NCBI GenBank assembly: GCA_965248915.1
Contig: OZ252216.1
Location: 2,914,001 to 2,978,000 of the forward strand
Direction: 5' to 3'
Length of the DNA: 64,000 nt
Origin: CBDFLA01 sp965248915
GTDB lineage: Bacteria > Pseudomonadota > Alphaproteobacteria > M2410
Every line of letters starts with the position of its first letter. The stretch's first letter is position 1. The translations under genes were made by a program, and so were the position numbers. The notes beneath the pieces were generated by a model, which was given only the letters and a program-made list of their open reading frames with translations, was not told the origin of the DNA and did not search any database. Below, piece by piece: positions 38,317 to 46,778 of this stretch.

Positions 38317-38505
38317 TACTCAATGTGCAGAATAGCAGATTGTTCGCCACGATTGCATGCCCTATTGTTGTAAATGTTAACGTGACTTGGATGATCCGGT
38401 TTTCGGTATTTCTGCAGTGGTATCAACAATGACAGCACGGCGAAGATCGTCGGACGCTAATGTAATCACCTCGTCGACGGATGGAGTGCACAAGGAGACA
38501 CAACC

Positions 38506-40734
38506 ATGATTTTGCGGAGTGCGTCGCAATCGGAATCACAGAACCGTAGACAGGGAAATCGCCAACCGATTTGGGTTGGCATGGTAATGACCGGTCTGAT
38601 CCTAACCGCCACTACCGGAGTCACGCAACCAACCGCCGCAAATTCGAACACCGTTCAAGAGTGGTGGCAATCGGTCAGTAATACAGATGCTGCAGTTCAA
38701 GTGTATGATCATTGCAGGGAACATCAGGGGGGCCATCGGCCCCCAATCTATTGTGAATGTGTTGCCAATTCCGTAGATAATGAACTGAAAAAGGGGCCAA
38801 CGGTTCTAATCGGAAGGGTTTACCCCACTGCTTTGAACCGCTGTCGGGATGATGGCACCTACAGTTGTGGCCGTGACAAGTCTTGTCATCCAGACCAGAA
38901 CAAAAGCCCGGCTGCCGCGCTGAACTCACCTATGGTTAGTGACACCATTGCCGCGAGCCCAGCGGCCGCACCTACCTCACCTGTGGTTAGTGACACCGGT
39001 GCCGCGAGCCAGGTTGCCGCGTCGCAAACGTCGCCGTCTAACCCTGATTCCAGCATAAATGACCCGAGTCCTTCCGCAGGAGGGCAAACGGCAGAGCCGG
39101 ACTCATCATCTCTGTTTTATCCGATCCAAAACCTGGAGTATTTAGCCAACACCGCGGGCGAATATTCTGCGTGGGCCGATGCCTGCAATGATCCGGCGGG
39201 CGTCGCCGCAAAAAGAGACTTCTTGTCAATGCTGAACCGGCTTGCTCCGAACGAAAAGGCCAAAGTCATCCAGCGCTTTGAAAAAAGATACGCGCAAAGA
39301 AAGGATTACGCACAACAATCAGTGCAGCAATGTAAGGCTAATGGCAGAACCGACTGCTGCGACCCCGTCAAAGGAGGGATCAACCAGGCCAAAGGGCGTT
39401 ATCAAAGCAGCCTAAAGGCGACTGTCGCTGCAGCCTCCTCGACACCGGTGCCGCTGCATGTCTGGGACAGATTCTCCAAGTATGCTGGCCGACATGCGGC
39501 GTGGGCCGATGCCTGCGGTGATCCGGTGGGCGTCACCGTCAAAAGTGACTTCTTTTCAAAGGCCGACGCGCTGGCCCCGGGTGAAAAGGCTGGCGTCATA
39601 CTGAATTTTGAAACGGGCTATGCGTATGCGAAAGAACGCGCAGAAAAATTCATGAAGCAATGTACGGCTAAGGGCACATCCGATTGCTGCACCTTCGAAG
39701 CGTCAACCGCAACAAGGGGAGGCGCAAAGAAGATGAGTGACGCAAAAAAGCATTACCAAGCCACGCTGAAAAAATTTCCTGTCACTGCAACAGCGAAAGA
39801 GAGTCCCGACTCCAGTATCGCAAACGTAGCAGCCACGCCGGCCTTGCCTATGGTGAGGGAGTCAGTTGCTGAGAGCCCGGCTGCCGCACAAACATTACCT
39901 TCACCCTCTGCACCGCTGCCTGCATCGAGCCCCATCCCCGCTACGCCGCATGCCCTGGATATGCTCGGTAGCTATGCCAGTCACTATGCCGGATGGGCAG
40001 CCGCATGTGGTGAGCCGGTTACTGTCAAACAGGATTACTTGGCGGCGGCCAATTTACTTGCAGCTGAGTACAGAGACCCTCGAATCAAGAAGTTTAACTT
40101 ATACTATAGTGGGACCTTTGATCACGTAATGAAAGCGAAGGACTTCTTTGCGAATCCTGTCTCTCCAAGTTCAGGGCAACTCCAAGATGGAGCGATTAAC
40201 CCCTGCAACAAAGCGGACGGCGATGACTATAAGAAGAAATATGAAACCGCTTTACTGACCGTGCAAAAAAATGATGCCGCCGCCAAAAGCGCGGCTGCCG
40301 AGAAGACGAAGGTCGAGGCTGAATGGCAGTCTGCTGCAAACACGCCTCCCCAGAGTTCGAGGATCGAAAAAATCAATAAAGCGGATCTCGATCCTGCGGC
40401 TTTACATCGATCGAGTACGCTTGCGAGCTGGGGGGTTACCGATGCGAACATATTGGCGTGCACCGGCGCGCGTGACACCATGATCAGGTACAACGTCTCG
40501 GTTATGATTGAAGTGGCAAAAATGCCCGCACATTTTAAAGAAAGCCTCAAGGAGAATTACTCTAGTCTCTTCACTTTATATTCCAAACAGCCTTGCGGTA
40601 GTACGGTGGGGGACTCGAGTAAGACGGCGGAGCAGGCCTACGCCAAATACTTGAAATATCAAAATTACGTCCTGAGATGTTCGGCCATCATAAAGACCAC
40701 CCCGAAGGGACAAGACTACAATTGTTCCCAATAG
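38506..40734 (+). CDS. 742-aa secreted protein with three internal cysteine-containing repeats, unknown
   Basis: The product has a signal-like N-terminus (IWVGMVMTGLILTATTGVTQ, ~22-45). An N-terminal cysteine-rich region (~46-130: YDHCREH, IYCECVAN, YSCGRDKSCHPD) is followed by an Ala/Ser/Pro linker holding a 17-residue tandem repeat (SPMVSDTIAAS.. and SPVVSDTGAAS.., 51 bases apart). Three repeats of about 95-105 residues follow at ~209-304, ~320-425 and ~484-588. Each begins with Y-A-x-x-x-A-x-W-A-x-A-C-x-[DE]-P; the first two end in a CC pair (RTDCCD, TSDCCT). A helical C-terminal region (~590-742) has three cysteines. I recognise no family. It lies in the tRNA island, divergent from a LysR regulator. 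Confidence 0.8.
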   Translation: MILRSASQSESQNRRQGNRQPIWVGMVMTGLILTATTGVTQPTAANSNTVQEWWQSVSNTDAAVQVYDHCREHQGGHRPPIYCECVANSVDNELKKGPTVLIGRVYPTALNRCRDDGTYSCGRDKSCHPDQNKSPAAALNSPMVSDTIAASPAAAPTSPVVSDTGAASQVAASQTSPSNPDSSINDPSPSAGGQTAEPDSSSLFYPIQNLEYLANTAGEYSAWADACNDPAGVAAKRDFLSMLNRLAPNEKAKVIQRFEKRYAQRKDYAQQSVQQCKANGRTDCCDPVKGGINQAKGRYQSSLKATVAAASSTPVPLHVWDRFSKYAGRHAAWADACGDPVGVTVKSDFFSKADALAPGEKAGVILNFETGYAYAKERAEKFMKQCTAKGTSDCCTFEASTATRGGAKKMSDAKKHYQATLKKFPVTATAKESPDSSIANVAATPALPMVRESVAESPAAAQTLPSPSAPLPASSPIPATPHALDMLGSYASHYAGWAAACGEPVTVKQDYLAAANLLAAEYRDPRIKKFNLYYSGTFDHVMKAKDFFANPVSPSSGQLQDGAINPCNKADGDDYKKKYETALLTVQKNDAAAKSAAAEKTKVEAEWQSAANTPPQSSRIEKINKADLDPAALHRSSTLASWGVTDANILACTGARDTMIRYNVSVMIEVAKMPAHFKESLKENYSSLFTLYSKQPCGSTVGDSSKTAEQAYAKYLKYQNYVLRCSAIIKTTPKGQDYNCSQ

Positions 40735-40915
40735 GTGGTTCGGATTGTTTGATCAGCATACGATGGTTTCTTAGGTTGACTCATGCTGCTGCTGAGCCAA
40801 GCCACCAGTTACAATTTCTTCGCACCCGACAACGGAATCCAAAAAGAGTGTGCGATGGGAGATCAGCCCATCAGTGATTTGATGCTGAACTTTCCCAAAG
40901 ATTCACTTCAATACT

Positions 40916-41731
40916 CTACACTGCTCGAATGTCTACTCTGGGTCCAGGCTGTGTAACGCTGGTCAGTCGCTCATCAGCAGGACATCGATAGACATCGTCT
41001 GCTGCCACATAGACAAAGTCCGCTTTGACAAACCGACCTCTCAACTTGCCACTTGAGGTCAGGGTCTTAGGCATTGTCACTGTGATACCGGCTTCTTCAC
41101 ACTTGAGGATTTCGAGGCTGGAGAAGTAACCCCGGTCGGCAACCACATCCAGTGTCTCCGTCCCCAGAGTGTCTTTGGTCAGCTTCGCCATATCGGTCAG
41201 TGCCGAACGGTCATTGCCGACATTGGTCACCTCATGGGCGACGATCAAATGGTGTTTGATGTCTACAGCGGACTGCACATTGTAGGCTACCATTCCGCAG
41301 CCCCGGCCACTTGTGGCCATGGATCGCGCATCGGGATCACGCAGGGAGATTTGCTGGCCCGGCGTCTCCAGCACCCGCGTCTCAAGTGCCTCCACGCGCT
41401 TCATCTCTTCCTTCAAAGTCTCGATCTTACCTGTCAGACGGTCTGTGTTGGTCGTTCGTGCCAGGGAGGGTTCTTGCCGATCAGCACTGGCAAGCTGATG
41501 CAGATAGCGATCAACGCTCTCCTCAATCTGTGCCATCCGGCGTTTCAACTTGGCCTTTGTGAAGTTCCGGTCTCGCGTGTTGACCGCCTTGAACTTGCTG
41601 CCATCAATCGCCACGCTGGCCTCGGACAGCAAACCGATCTGGCGGCACAGCGTAACGAACGTGCTGCAGACCTTGCGGATCGCAGGACCATTATCCTTGC
41701 GGAAGTCGGCGATGGTTTTGTGATCCGGCAC
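40916..41731 (-). pseudogene. IS1182-type transposase, central fragment
   Basis: About 271 residues match the middle of IS1182-family transposases: VPDHKTIADFRKDNGPAIRK, VAIDGSKFKAVNTRDRNF (first catalytic Asp), ARSMATSGRGCGMVAYNVQ, and LDVVADRGYFSSLE (second Asp). The N-terminal domain is cut at the 42-bp repeat (41740), and the C-terminal part stops shortly after VYRCPADERLT, before the catalytic Glu. It is inactive alone. Confidence 0.85.
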
Positions 41732-41739
41732 CAGACGTC

Positions 41740-41781
41740 CCGTCAGCTATCCGCCCTTAAGCGGACCCCAATTGACCCGGT
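41740..41781 (+). repeat. 42-bp direct repeat, right copy
   Basis: Identical to 36789-36830. On this side it abuts the truncated N-terminal edge of the central transposase fragment (the LTGRLVPDH reading runs to the edge of the repeat and then meets a stop). Confidence 0.75.
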
Positions 41782-41876
41782 CAGAAACGGTCGTTCTTAG
41801 CCAACAAGAGCGGGCTATCGAATCATCATGGCTAATCAACACTGATTGGACCAATAGATCTGGTCGGTCAATTGCT

Positions 41877-42416
41877 TTACTCATCTCTAAGAACCATTGC
41901 AGCAGTTAGAAAGGCCCTATTGATCTCTTCGATGCCGTAAACTTCGACATCAGAAACTGGAACAAAGCTGCAGATTTCCTCACCATCTTGAATGCTATCC
42001 GGGACAAACTCGGTTGCCTCCGCCGCAAAAACCGGATCAATCCAGTCAGGTGAAGGTCTGTTCCAATCAGGTCTTTGCAGATCAAGATGCCGAGTACGCA
42101 CAAACCCAATTGGCCCGATGAGATCAATAATCCAGCCACTCTCCTCGGCAGCCTCTCGAACAACGGTTTCGTCCAGCGTCTCTCTTTGTTCCCGTCGTCC
42201 TCCGACTGTCAGTAGTGGTACAGTCGAATGGACCATCAAAACCGTTTGGTCACGAAGCACAACGGCACGAACTGAACTAATCAACCCGTCGGGGCCAGCA
42301 TAGGGTGCAAGATAGGCCGTGCTCTCAAGCGGAACACCAAGGACGCGATCCTTCCACGTTCCAATTGCCGTGTGTTGGGATAGATACGGACGCAGCAACG
42401 GATCTTCGATTTCCAC
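41877..42416 (-). CDS. NUDIX hydrolase
   Basis: The 179-aa product has a complete Nudix box, G-x5-E-x7-REAAEESG (residues ~80-103), which binds the metal and hydrolyses nucleoside-diphosphate-linked compounds. The region before it (SVRAVVLRDQTVLMVHST) is the usual first beta strands. An N-terminal extension of about 50 residues is present. The substrate is not predictable. It lies between the IS fragment and the tRNA within the putative island. Confidence 0.88.
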   Translation of the reverse strand: MEIEDPLLRPYLSQHTAIGTWKDRVLGVPLESTAYLAPYAGPDGLISSVRAVVLRDQTVLMVHSTVPLLTVGGRREQRETLDETVVREAAEESGWIIDLIGPIGFVRTRHLDLQRPDWNRPSPDWIDPVFAAEATEFVPDSIQDGEEICSFVPVSDVEVYGIEEINRAFLTAAMVLRDE

Positions 42417-42529
42417 ACCCTACTCCCCTGTGCCCTTTTCAGCCTGTAGTATTCTATCAGGAGTCAATCTTCTGAGCAGATGAATTTCCGCTTTGGGTCC
42501 GAAGCAGAAGTCTCTAGGGCGCTTGCCGG

Positions 42530-42558
42530 ATGTCCGCTTGAATTGCACTAGCGGACAC
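42530..42558. repeat. TGTCCGCT palindrome, right copy
   Basis: TGTCCGCT (42531-42538) pairs with AGCGGACA (42550-42557), the same arms as the palindrome at 37287. They stand near each end of the putative island. Confidence 0.5.
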
Positions 42559-42603
42559 TTTTTGGCACTACGCAAGAATCCAAATTGTCATTAAGTGAGG
42601 GAC

Positions 42604-42650
42604 AAGTGGTGCCGCTAGGGTGACTCGAACACCCGACCTACGCATTACGA
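42604..42650. repeat. Right attachment-like repeat within tRNA-Thr
   Basis: This is the 3' half of the intact tRNA gene plus three bases past the CCA, matching the degenerate copy at 36642-36688. Confidence 0.7.
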
Positions 42651-42682
42651 ATGCGCCGCTCTACCAACTGAGCTATAGCGGC
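42607..42682 (-). tRNA. tRNA-Thr (CGT anticodon)
   Basis: The minus strand folds into a standard cloverleaf: acceptor GCCGCTA/TAGCGGC, D arm with AGCTCAGTTGGTAGAGC, anticodon arm GCGCA-TTCGTAA-TGCGT (anticodon CGT, reading ACG threonine codons), T arm GTCGGGTGTTCGAGTC..., discriminator A and an encoded CCA. It is 76 bases including CCA. Its 3' end is the apparent integration site of the island. Confidence 0.96.
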
Positions 42683-42726
42683 CCAAAGTCCAGAAGGGAC
42701 AGGCCTTGCGCCGTGAGGCGGCGCCT

Positions 42727-42755
42727 TGTTTAGTCCCCTTGTGGCCAGAATGCAA
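42727..42755 (-). promoter_or_regulatory. Possible promoter of tRNA-Thr
   Basis: On the minus strand TTGCAT (42750-42755) and TAAACA (42727-42732) are 17 bases apart, 45 bases before the tRNA 5' end. Confidence 0.4.
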
Positions 42756-42784
42756 GTCAGACGACGCGTCACGCCACAAGGACA

Positions 42785-43726
42785 TTAGTTCAACGTTAGA
42801 AAGGTCCTGAGATCTCCCGCCGACTGGTTGGGAACCTCCTCCATGGGGATATGGCCCACATCTGCGTAGGTGATCAAGGTTGAGTTGGGAATCTTTTCAT
42901 CAAAGACATAGGCCGCGTCAATGGGCACCCAAGTGTCCTCTTCACCCCAAAGGATCAAGGTGGGGACGGAGATTTCTTCCAGCCGCTCAACAGGCGACGG
43001 CTCCCAAGGCGTGAGCAATCTTTCACGCGACGCTTCGCGACGGCCTTCGCGCAACAAGAAGTGGTGATATCGATCGACCATTTCCGCGGTTACCAGTTCA
43101 TCGACCGCAATGGCATCTTTGAGGCTGTCCGCCACCATCTTCTTCGGCAGAATGTAGAGCAACGCTTTGTTCAATATCGGCGTGCGCGCAATCTTGTAGA
43201 GTGCTGGAGATTCAGAATCCTGACCACTTGGAATGCCGGACGCATCGACGAGAACGAGGGACTCAACAAATTCTGGGTAATCCAGCGTGTAGCGCCATGC
43301 AATGCCGCCGCCCATAGAATTGCCAGCGAGCACAAATGACGTGAGATCAAGGGCTGACACAAACTCTTCAAGGAAACTCTGATAGGCCGATTGGGTGTAG
43401 TCATAGCCTGGAGAAAGGGACGACAATCCATGCCCGATCAGGTCGACACTAATCACCCGGTACTCATCGCGCAACGACCTGACCCAAGGCTCCCATGTAA
43501 AGAGCGACGCGTTAGACCCATGCAGCAATACAATAACACGCCCGTCCGGATTTCCCTGATCACGGTAATGGGCAACGAGACCACTTGGAAGATCAACAAA
43601 TTGCGACGGCTCTTGTCCGTACTTTTCAACCAGGTCTTCATACGGAATATCGAAGTCGGTGGCGCCAAAAAACCCACCAACCAAAATGGCCAAAACCGCC
43701 AGAACACCTATGAGAAACCGCCTCAT
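42785..43726 (-). CDS. Alpha/beta-hydrolase, membrane-anchored
   Basis: The 313-aa product has an N-terminal membrane segment (FLIGVLAVLAILVGGFFGAT), the oxyanion motif LLHGSN near 68-72, the nucleophile elbow LAGNSMGGG (Ser137), an Asp region LILWGEEDTWVP and the catalytic His in DVGHIPMEE. It is a typical epoxide-hydrolase/esterase-like protein. The substrate is unknown. Confidence 0.9.
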   Translation of the reverse strand: MRRFLIGVLAVLAILVGGFFGATDFDIPYEDLVEKYGQEPSQFVDLPSGLVAHYRDQGNPDGRVIVLLHGSNASLFTWEPWVRSLRDEYRVISVDLIGHGLSSLSPGYDYTQSAYQSFLEEFVSALDLTSFVLAGNSMGGGIAWRYTLDYPEFVESLVLVDASGIPSGQDSESPALYKIARTPILNKALLYILPKKMVADSLKDAIAVDELVTAEMVDRYHHFLLREGRREASRERLLTPWEPSPVERLEEISVPTLILWGEEDTWVPIDAAYVFDEKIPNSTLITYADVGHIPMEEVPNQSAGDLRTFLTLN

Positions 43727-43795
43727 ATCCCCTTCCCAACTCCCTCTCTTGCCCCAAGACGTGGAACTTAACCGATTTGAGAGAGCGTGCCAATC

Positions 43796-45385
43796 CTACC
43801 AACTCGTTTCTTTCTCGCGAGAGGTCTCAGGATCGAAAGGATCTTCACCACCAGGGCCGGGATCGTCCGGAGCAGTGAAATCGCGGGCCTCTTCGTCGCC
43901 ACTTTCCTTCTTTTCGTCACTCAGCCGGCGCAAGTGTACAGGCCGATACGGCTCAGGTGATTTGGGTGGCGGGCCGATACGGACTTGATCAACAGGCTCA
44001 GTGGACGCCGCTTCAGCATGTCCAAACAAGTCTGGCGTGTCTTCGATGTCTGGTTCGTCTTCAACATCGAGCGGCTCAAGCGATAGTTCCTTAGGCGCCT
44101 TCCAAGACAGAGTATCAAACGCACCACAATTCGGGCAGGTAGCGCTCCATCCATGGGCTTCGCGCCCGCAGGATTCACACATCCAATGGGCGTCTCTTGG
44201 CGCATTGACCGCCCGAGCCAGCCAGTGCCTCACCGCGGCTTCACCCTGTAGCGTGTCAGCGTTTTCACCCCGTTCGATCTCCGCCATCAGCTGACAGACC
44301 CGCACTGTTGGGTAATGCTCGGTCAATCCTTTGAGCGCCTTTCGCGCCGCCTTCCAATGCTGAAGTTCAATATATTGGGCGGCACGTAACAATCGGCTCT
44401 CCACGTCGTCCTTATTGAAGTCTGCCAAACCGCGCAGCCATTTTGCCACTGCTTTTCGGCTTTCTCCTTGTTTGACCTTCGCGTAAGTCACCGCAAGATC
44501 AGGATGCGGCGACACCAACCAAGCCGTTTCAATCACCTCCGCCGCTTTCCAGCTCTTTTCCTGAGCCAGCAAGTGCTTGGCTGCAATGTCTGCAGCAGGC
44601 GCAAATCCAGGCACCAGATCGAGCGCCTTCGTCGCGTTGTCGAGAGCCACCTCGGTCTCGCCCTTGCTGTCAGCAACACGCGCATGTTCTGTATAAAGAA
44701 CGCCGCGTCGTCGCTTGGCTACATCACTCTCAATAAGTTTAGCCTTCTCGGCCGCTTCAAGTGTTTCGGCAGCTGCCGCCCATTCGCCACGCGATGATTG
44801 CAGCTCGAACATGGCCGCTGAAACCCACGGCGTCGATGGGCGCAATTTGAAGGCCCGCTCCGCATAGTCGAGGGCCGCGTCATGATCACCGTGGCGCAAG
44901 GACAGGCCAAACAACCCACGCAGACCCAAAAATTCGGTTTCTTCTACTTCCAACATGTCGCGGTAATGCTCTTCCGCAAGGTCTTCCTTGCCTTCAAGCT
45001 GTGCCGCTTGCGCACTTAAAAGCCGCGTCAATGCCGGTTGCTCGAGCAGTTTGTGGGCCCGCGCCGACAATTTCTTCACTTCCGCGGCATCGCCCGCAGC
45101 CACCGCGACCATGCCTTTTGAGAGCGCCTCGAAGCCCGCCGCCAACCGTTTCTCACGCCGATAGGCAGCAAATGCCTCCGGTCCACGAACCGCCTTGCCA
45201 AACCAACGCGAAACAAGCAACGCGGCACCCAACAACATCGCGAACACCACGATCGCCAAAGACGTATTCATCTCGAATTGATAGCCCAACCACTGAGCCG
45301 AGAAAGAGCCTGGTGTCGAGACCAACCAGACGGCAACAGCGGCGATTGGGAAAAGGAAGAGGCAGTACCAAAGAACGCGGATCAT
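43796..45385 (-). CDS. hemY: HemY-like TPR membrane protein with C-terminal zinc ribbon
   Basis: The 529-aa product has two N-terminal membrane helices (LWYCLFLFPIAAVAVWLV; SLAIVVFAMLLGAALLVSRW) and TPR helices through the middle, the HemY_N plus TPR form found next to hem genes. Near 400-425 it has CESCGREAHGWSATCPNCG, a CxxC/CxxC metal site like the rubredoxin-type tail of LapB. The function of this HemY is unresolved; it is named for its place in hem operons and is not the protoporphyrinogen oxidase also called HemY. It is 6 bases from the upstream gene of the same operon. Confidence 0.85.
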   Translation of the reverse strand: MIRVLWYCLFLFPIAAVAVWLVSTPGSFSAQWLGYQFEMNTSLAIVVFAMLLGAALLVSRWFGKAVRGPEAFAAYRREKRLAAGFEALSKGMVAVAAGDAAEVKKLSARAHKLLEQPALTRLLSAQAAQLEGKEDLAEEHYRDMLEVEETEFLGLRGLFGLSLRHGDHDAALDYAERAFKLRPSTPWVSAAMFELQSSRGEWAAAAETLEAAEKAKLIESDVAKRRRGVLYTEHARVADSKGETEVALDNATKALDLVPGFAPAADIAAKHLLAQEKSWKAAEVIETAWLVSPHPDLAVTYAKVKQGESRKAVAKWLRGLADFNKDDVESRLLRAAQYIELQHWKAARKALKGLTEHYPTVRVCQLMAEIERGENADTLQGEAAVRHWLARAVNAPRDAHWMCESCGREAHGWSATCPNCGAFDTLSWKAPKELSLEPLDVEDEPDIEDTPDLFGHAEAASTEPVDQVRIGPPPKSPEPYRPVHLRRLSDEKKESGDEEARDFTAPDDPGPGGEDPFDPETSREKETSW

Positions 45386-45391
45386 GAACTG

Positions 45392-46756
45392 TTACCCCTC
45401 TTCAGGCGCAGCTTCGAGCGCTTCATCTAGAGAGGAAAAAACCCGCGCTGTAAGCGCAACGACCAAGCGGTCGACCCGGTCACGTTCGTTGACCGAGGCA
45501 ATCCAGGTCGAAGCTGAGTCCGCGGCTGCTCCGCCGAGATTCTTTAGTTCAAGTGCCGCTGCATGAAGGTCTCCATTGACCACCCGCTGTTCCGCTCGTG
45601 CAATGACCGCTTTGGTGCCATCCCCTTCAATCTCGCCGACCGGCCGAACATCGAAAAGGGTCAAGAAGCTCGCCCACAGATTACCAAGCCATGAGGTATG
45701 GTTGGCCCGTTTTTCTGCTTCAATAGCCTGCTCAACGACATTTCCAAACGTCGCACTCAGTGTCGCATTGGTCGCCACACCGGACACCGCAAAGGATCTA
45801 AGTTCGCGAGCGGATGGATCGCCCGGGGCCACTGTTGAGAAGGCATCAAGCTCTTTCACAAAGGGATCAGATCCGCGTGTGGCCCGTGCAAGTTCTGCAG
45901 CCGCCATGGCCGTCACCGCACTGCGCGCCGCTTCAATCGTATTGAACTGTTCCAGGCGCTCCAATCGGCTCACCAAAAAATCAACATCTTTGCGCGGCGT
46001 CAGGGATGATAAAATTTGGTCCAGATCTTCCGGTGGCGCATTCTCTTCCAATTGATCAAGGCGTACATCGCTCGCTACAATACCGCGATTGAGGGAGTCA
46101 AACCGGTCGGTCATGGTCGACATGGATTGACGAAACCCTTTCACTTGTTCCTGTAAGGCTTCAATGTCAGCGTCCGCAATCGTGGTCACTGAACCCTTGT
46201 CGCTTTCGATCTGCTGCAAACGATTCCGCAAGGCAGCAATCGCCTCCGAGGCTTCAGGTGATGACGCCACACTGTCGCTGGGTCCAATCACCGCCTGCGC
46301 CGCAAATTGTTGAGCCATCGTTTGGATGCGGTCATCCATTTCTTGCAACTCTTGTGCAAGATTGCCCGCATCTGAAGTGCTTGCCATTTGAACTTGCTGA
46401 CGAACGTCCGTGAGTTGCGCCTCGAGGTCTGCGACCTTTGTTTGCAGTGCCGCAATTTTTGGGTTGAGGTCTTCTGAGCCAACGATCGAGGGACCTGGGA
46501 TCTTAATGACCCCAAAGAAGATGGCCGCAAGACCAACGACAGCCACCAAAGAAAAAAGGACAGCAACCCCAGACAGGAGCCTCGATCCGCCAGACCCAGA
46601 GGTGCGGTCAGCAGTGCTGGCTTTGGCCTCAATTGGCTCTGCCTGATCGTCATCAGTGTTCGATGGGGCAGGCGTGACCACCACATCGGTCGATTCGCTC
46701 GCGTCTGCCTCGTTGTTGTTGTCTTTGTTTTCGTCCGCCATCAGCATCGGCCTCAA
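45392..46756 (-). CDS. Mitofilin-like/HemX-like membrane protein
   Basis: The 454-aa product has an acidic N-terminal tail, one membrane helix (SGVAVLFSLVAVVGLAAIFF, ~85-110), long coiled-coil regions (LNPKIAALQTKVADLEAQLT; LRNRLQQIESDKG), and a C-terminal helical domain (ERANHTSWLGNLWASFLTLF). This is the alphaproteobacterial COG4223/mitofilin-related protein, found between hemD and hemY and thought to relate to crista-type membrane organisation. The link is known for the family, not tested here. Confidence 0.8.
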   Translation of the reverse strand: MRPMLMADENKDNNNEADASESTDVVVTPAPSNTDDDQAEPIEAKASTADRTSGSGGSRLLSGVAVLFSLVAVVGLAAIFFGVIKIPGPSIVGSEDLNPKIAALQTKVADLEAQLTDVRQQVQMASTSDAGNLAQELQEMDDRIQTMAQQFAAQAVIGPSDSVASSPEASEAIAALRNRLQQIESDKGSVTTIADADIEALQEQVKGFRQSMSTMTDRFDSLNRGIVASDVRLDQLEENAPPEDLDQILSSLTPRKDVDFLVSRLERLEQFNTIEAARSAVTAMAAAELARATRGSDPFVKELDAFSTVAPGDPSARELRSFAVSGVATNATLSATFGNVVEQAIEAEKRANHTSWLGNLWASFLTLFDVRPVGEIEGDGTKAVIARAEQRVVNGDLHAAALELKNLGGAAADSASTWIASVNERDRVDRLVVALTARVFSSLDEALEAAPEEG

Positions 46757-46778
46757 TTTTCAAGTCTTTGTCCACCCT

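Larger units (their letters stand above)
36642..42650. mobile_element. Putative decayed genomic island integrated at tRNA-Thr
   Basis: The interval is bounded on the left by a degenerate copy of the 3' half of tRNA-Thr(CGT) and on the right by the intact tRNA, in the same orientation. The first 21 bases of the repeat are identical (36642-36662 and 42604-42624). This is how integrase-mediated islands look after insertion at a tRNA 3' end. Cargo: two IS1182-type transposase pieces, LysR, the 742-aa repeat protein and a NUDIX hydrolase. No integrase remains, so the island would no longer be mobile on its own. Confidence 0.6.

Noticed and set aside
38926..39005. Short tandem repeats considered as a CRISPR array
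   Set aside because: Two 51-base units inside a coding frame encode the 17-residue linker repeat; no spacers or further repeats.
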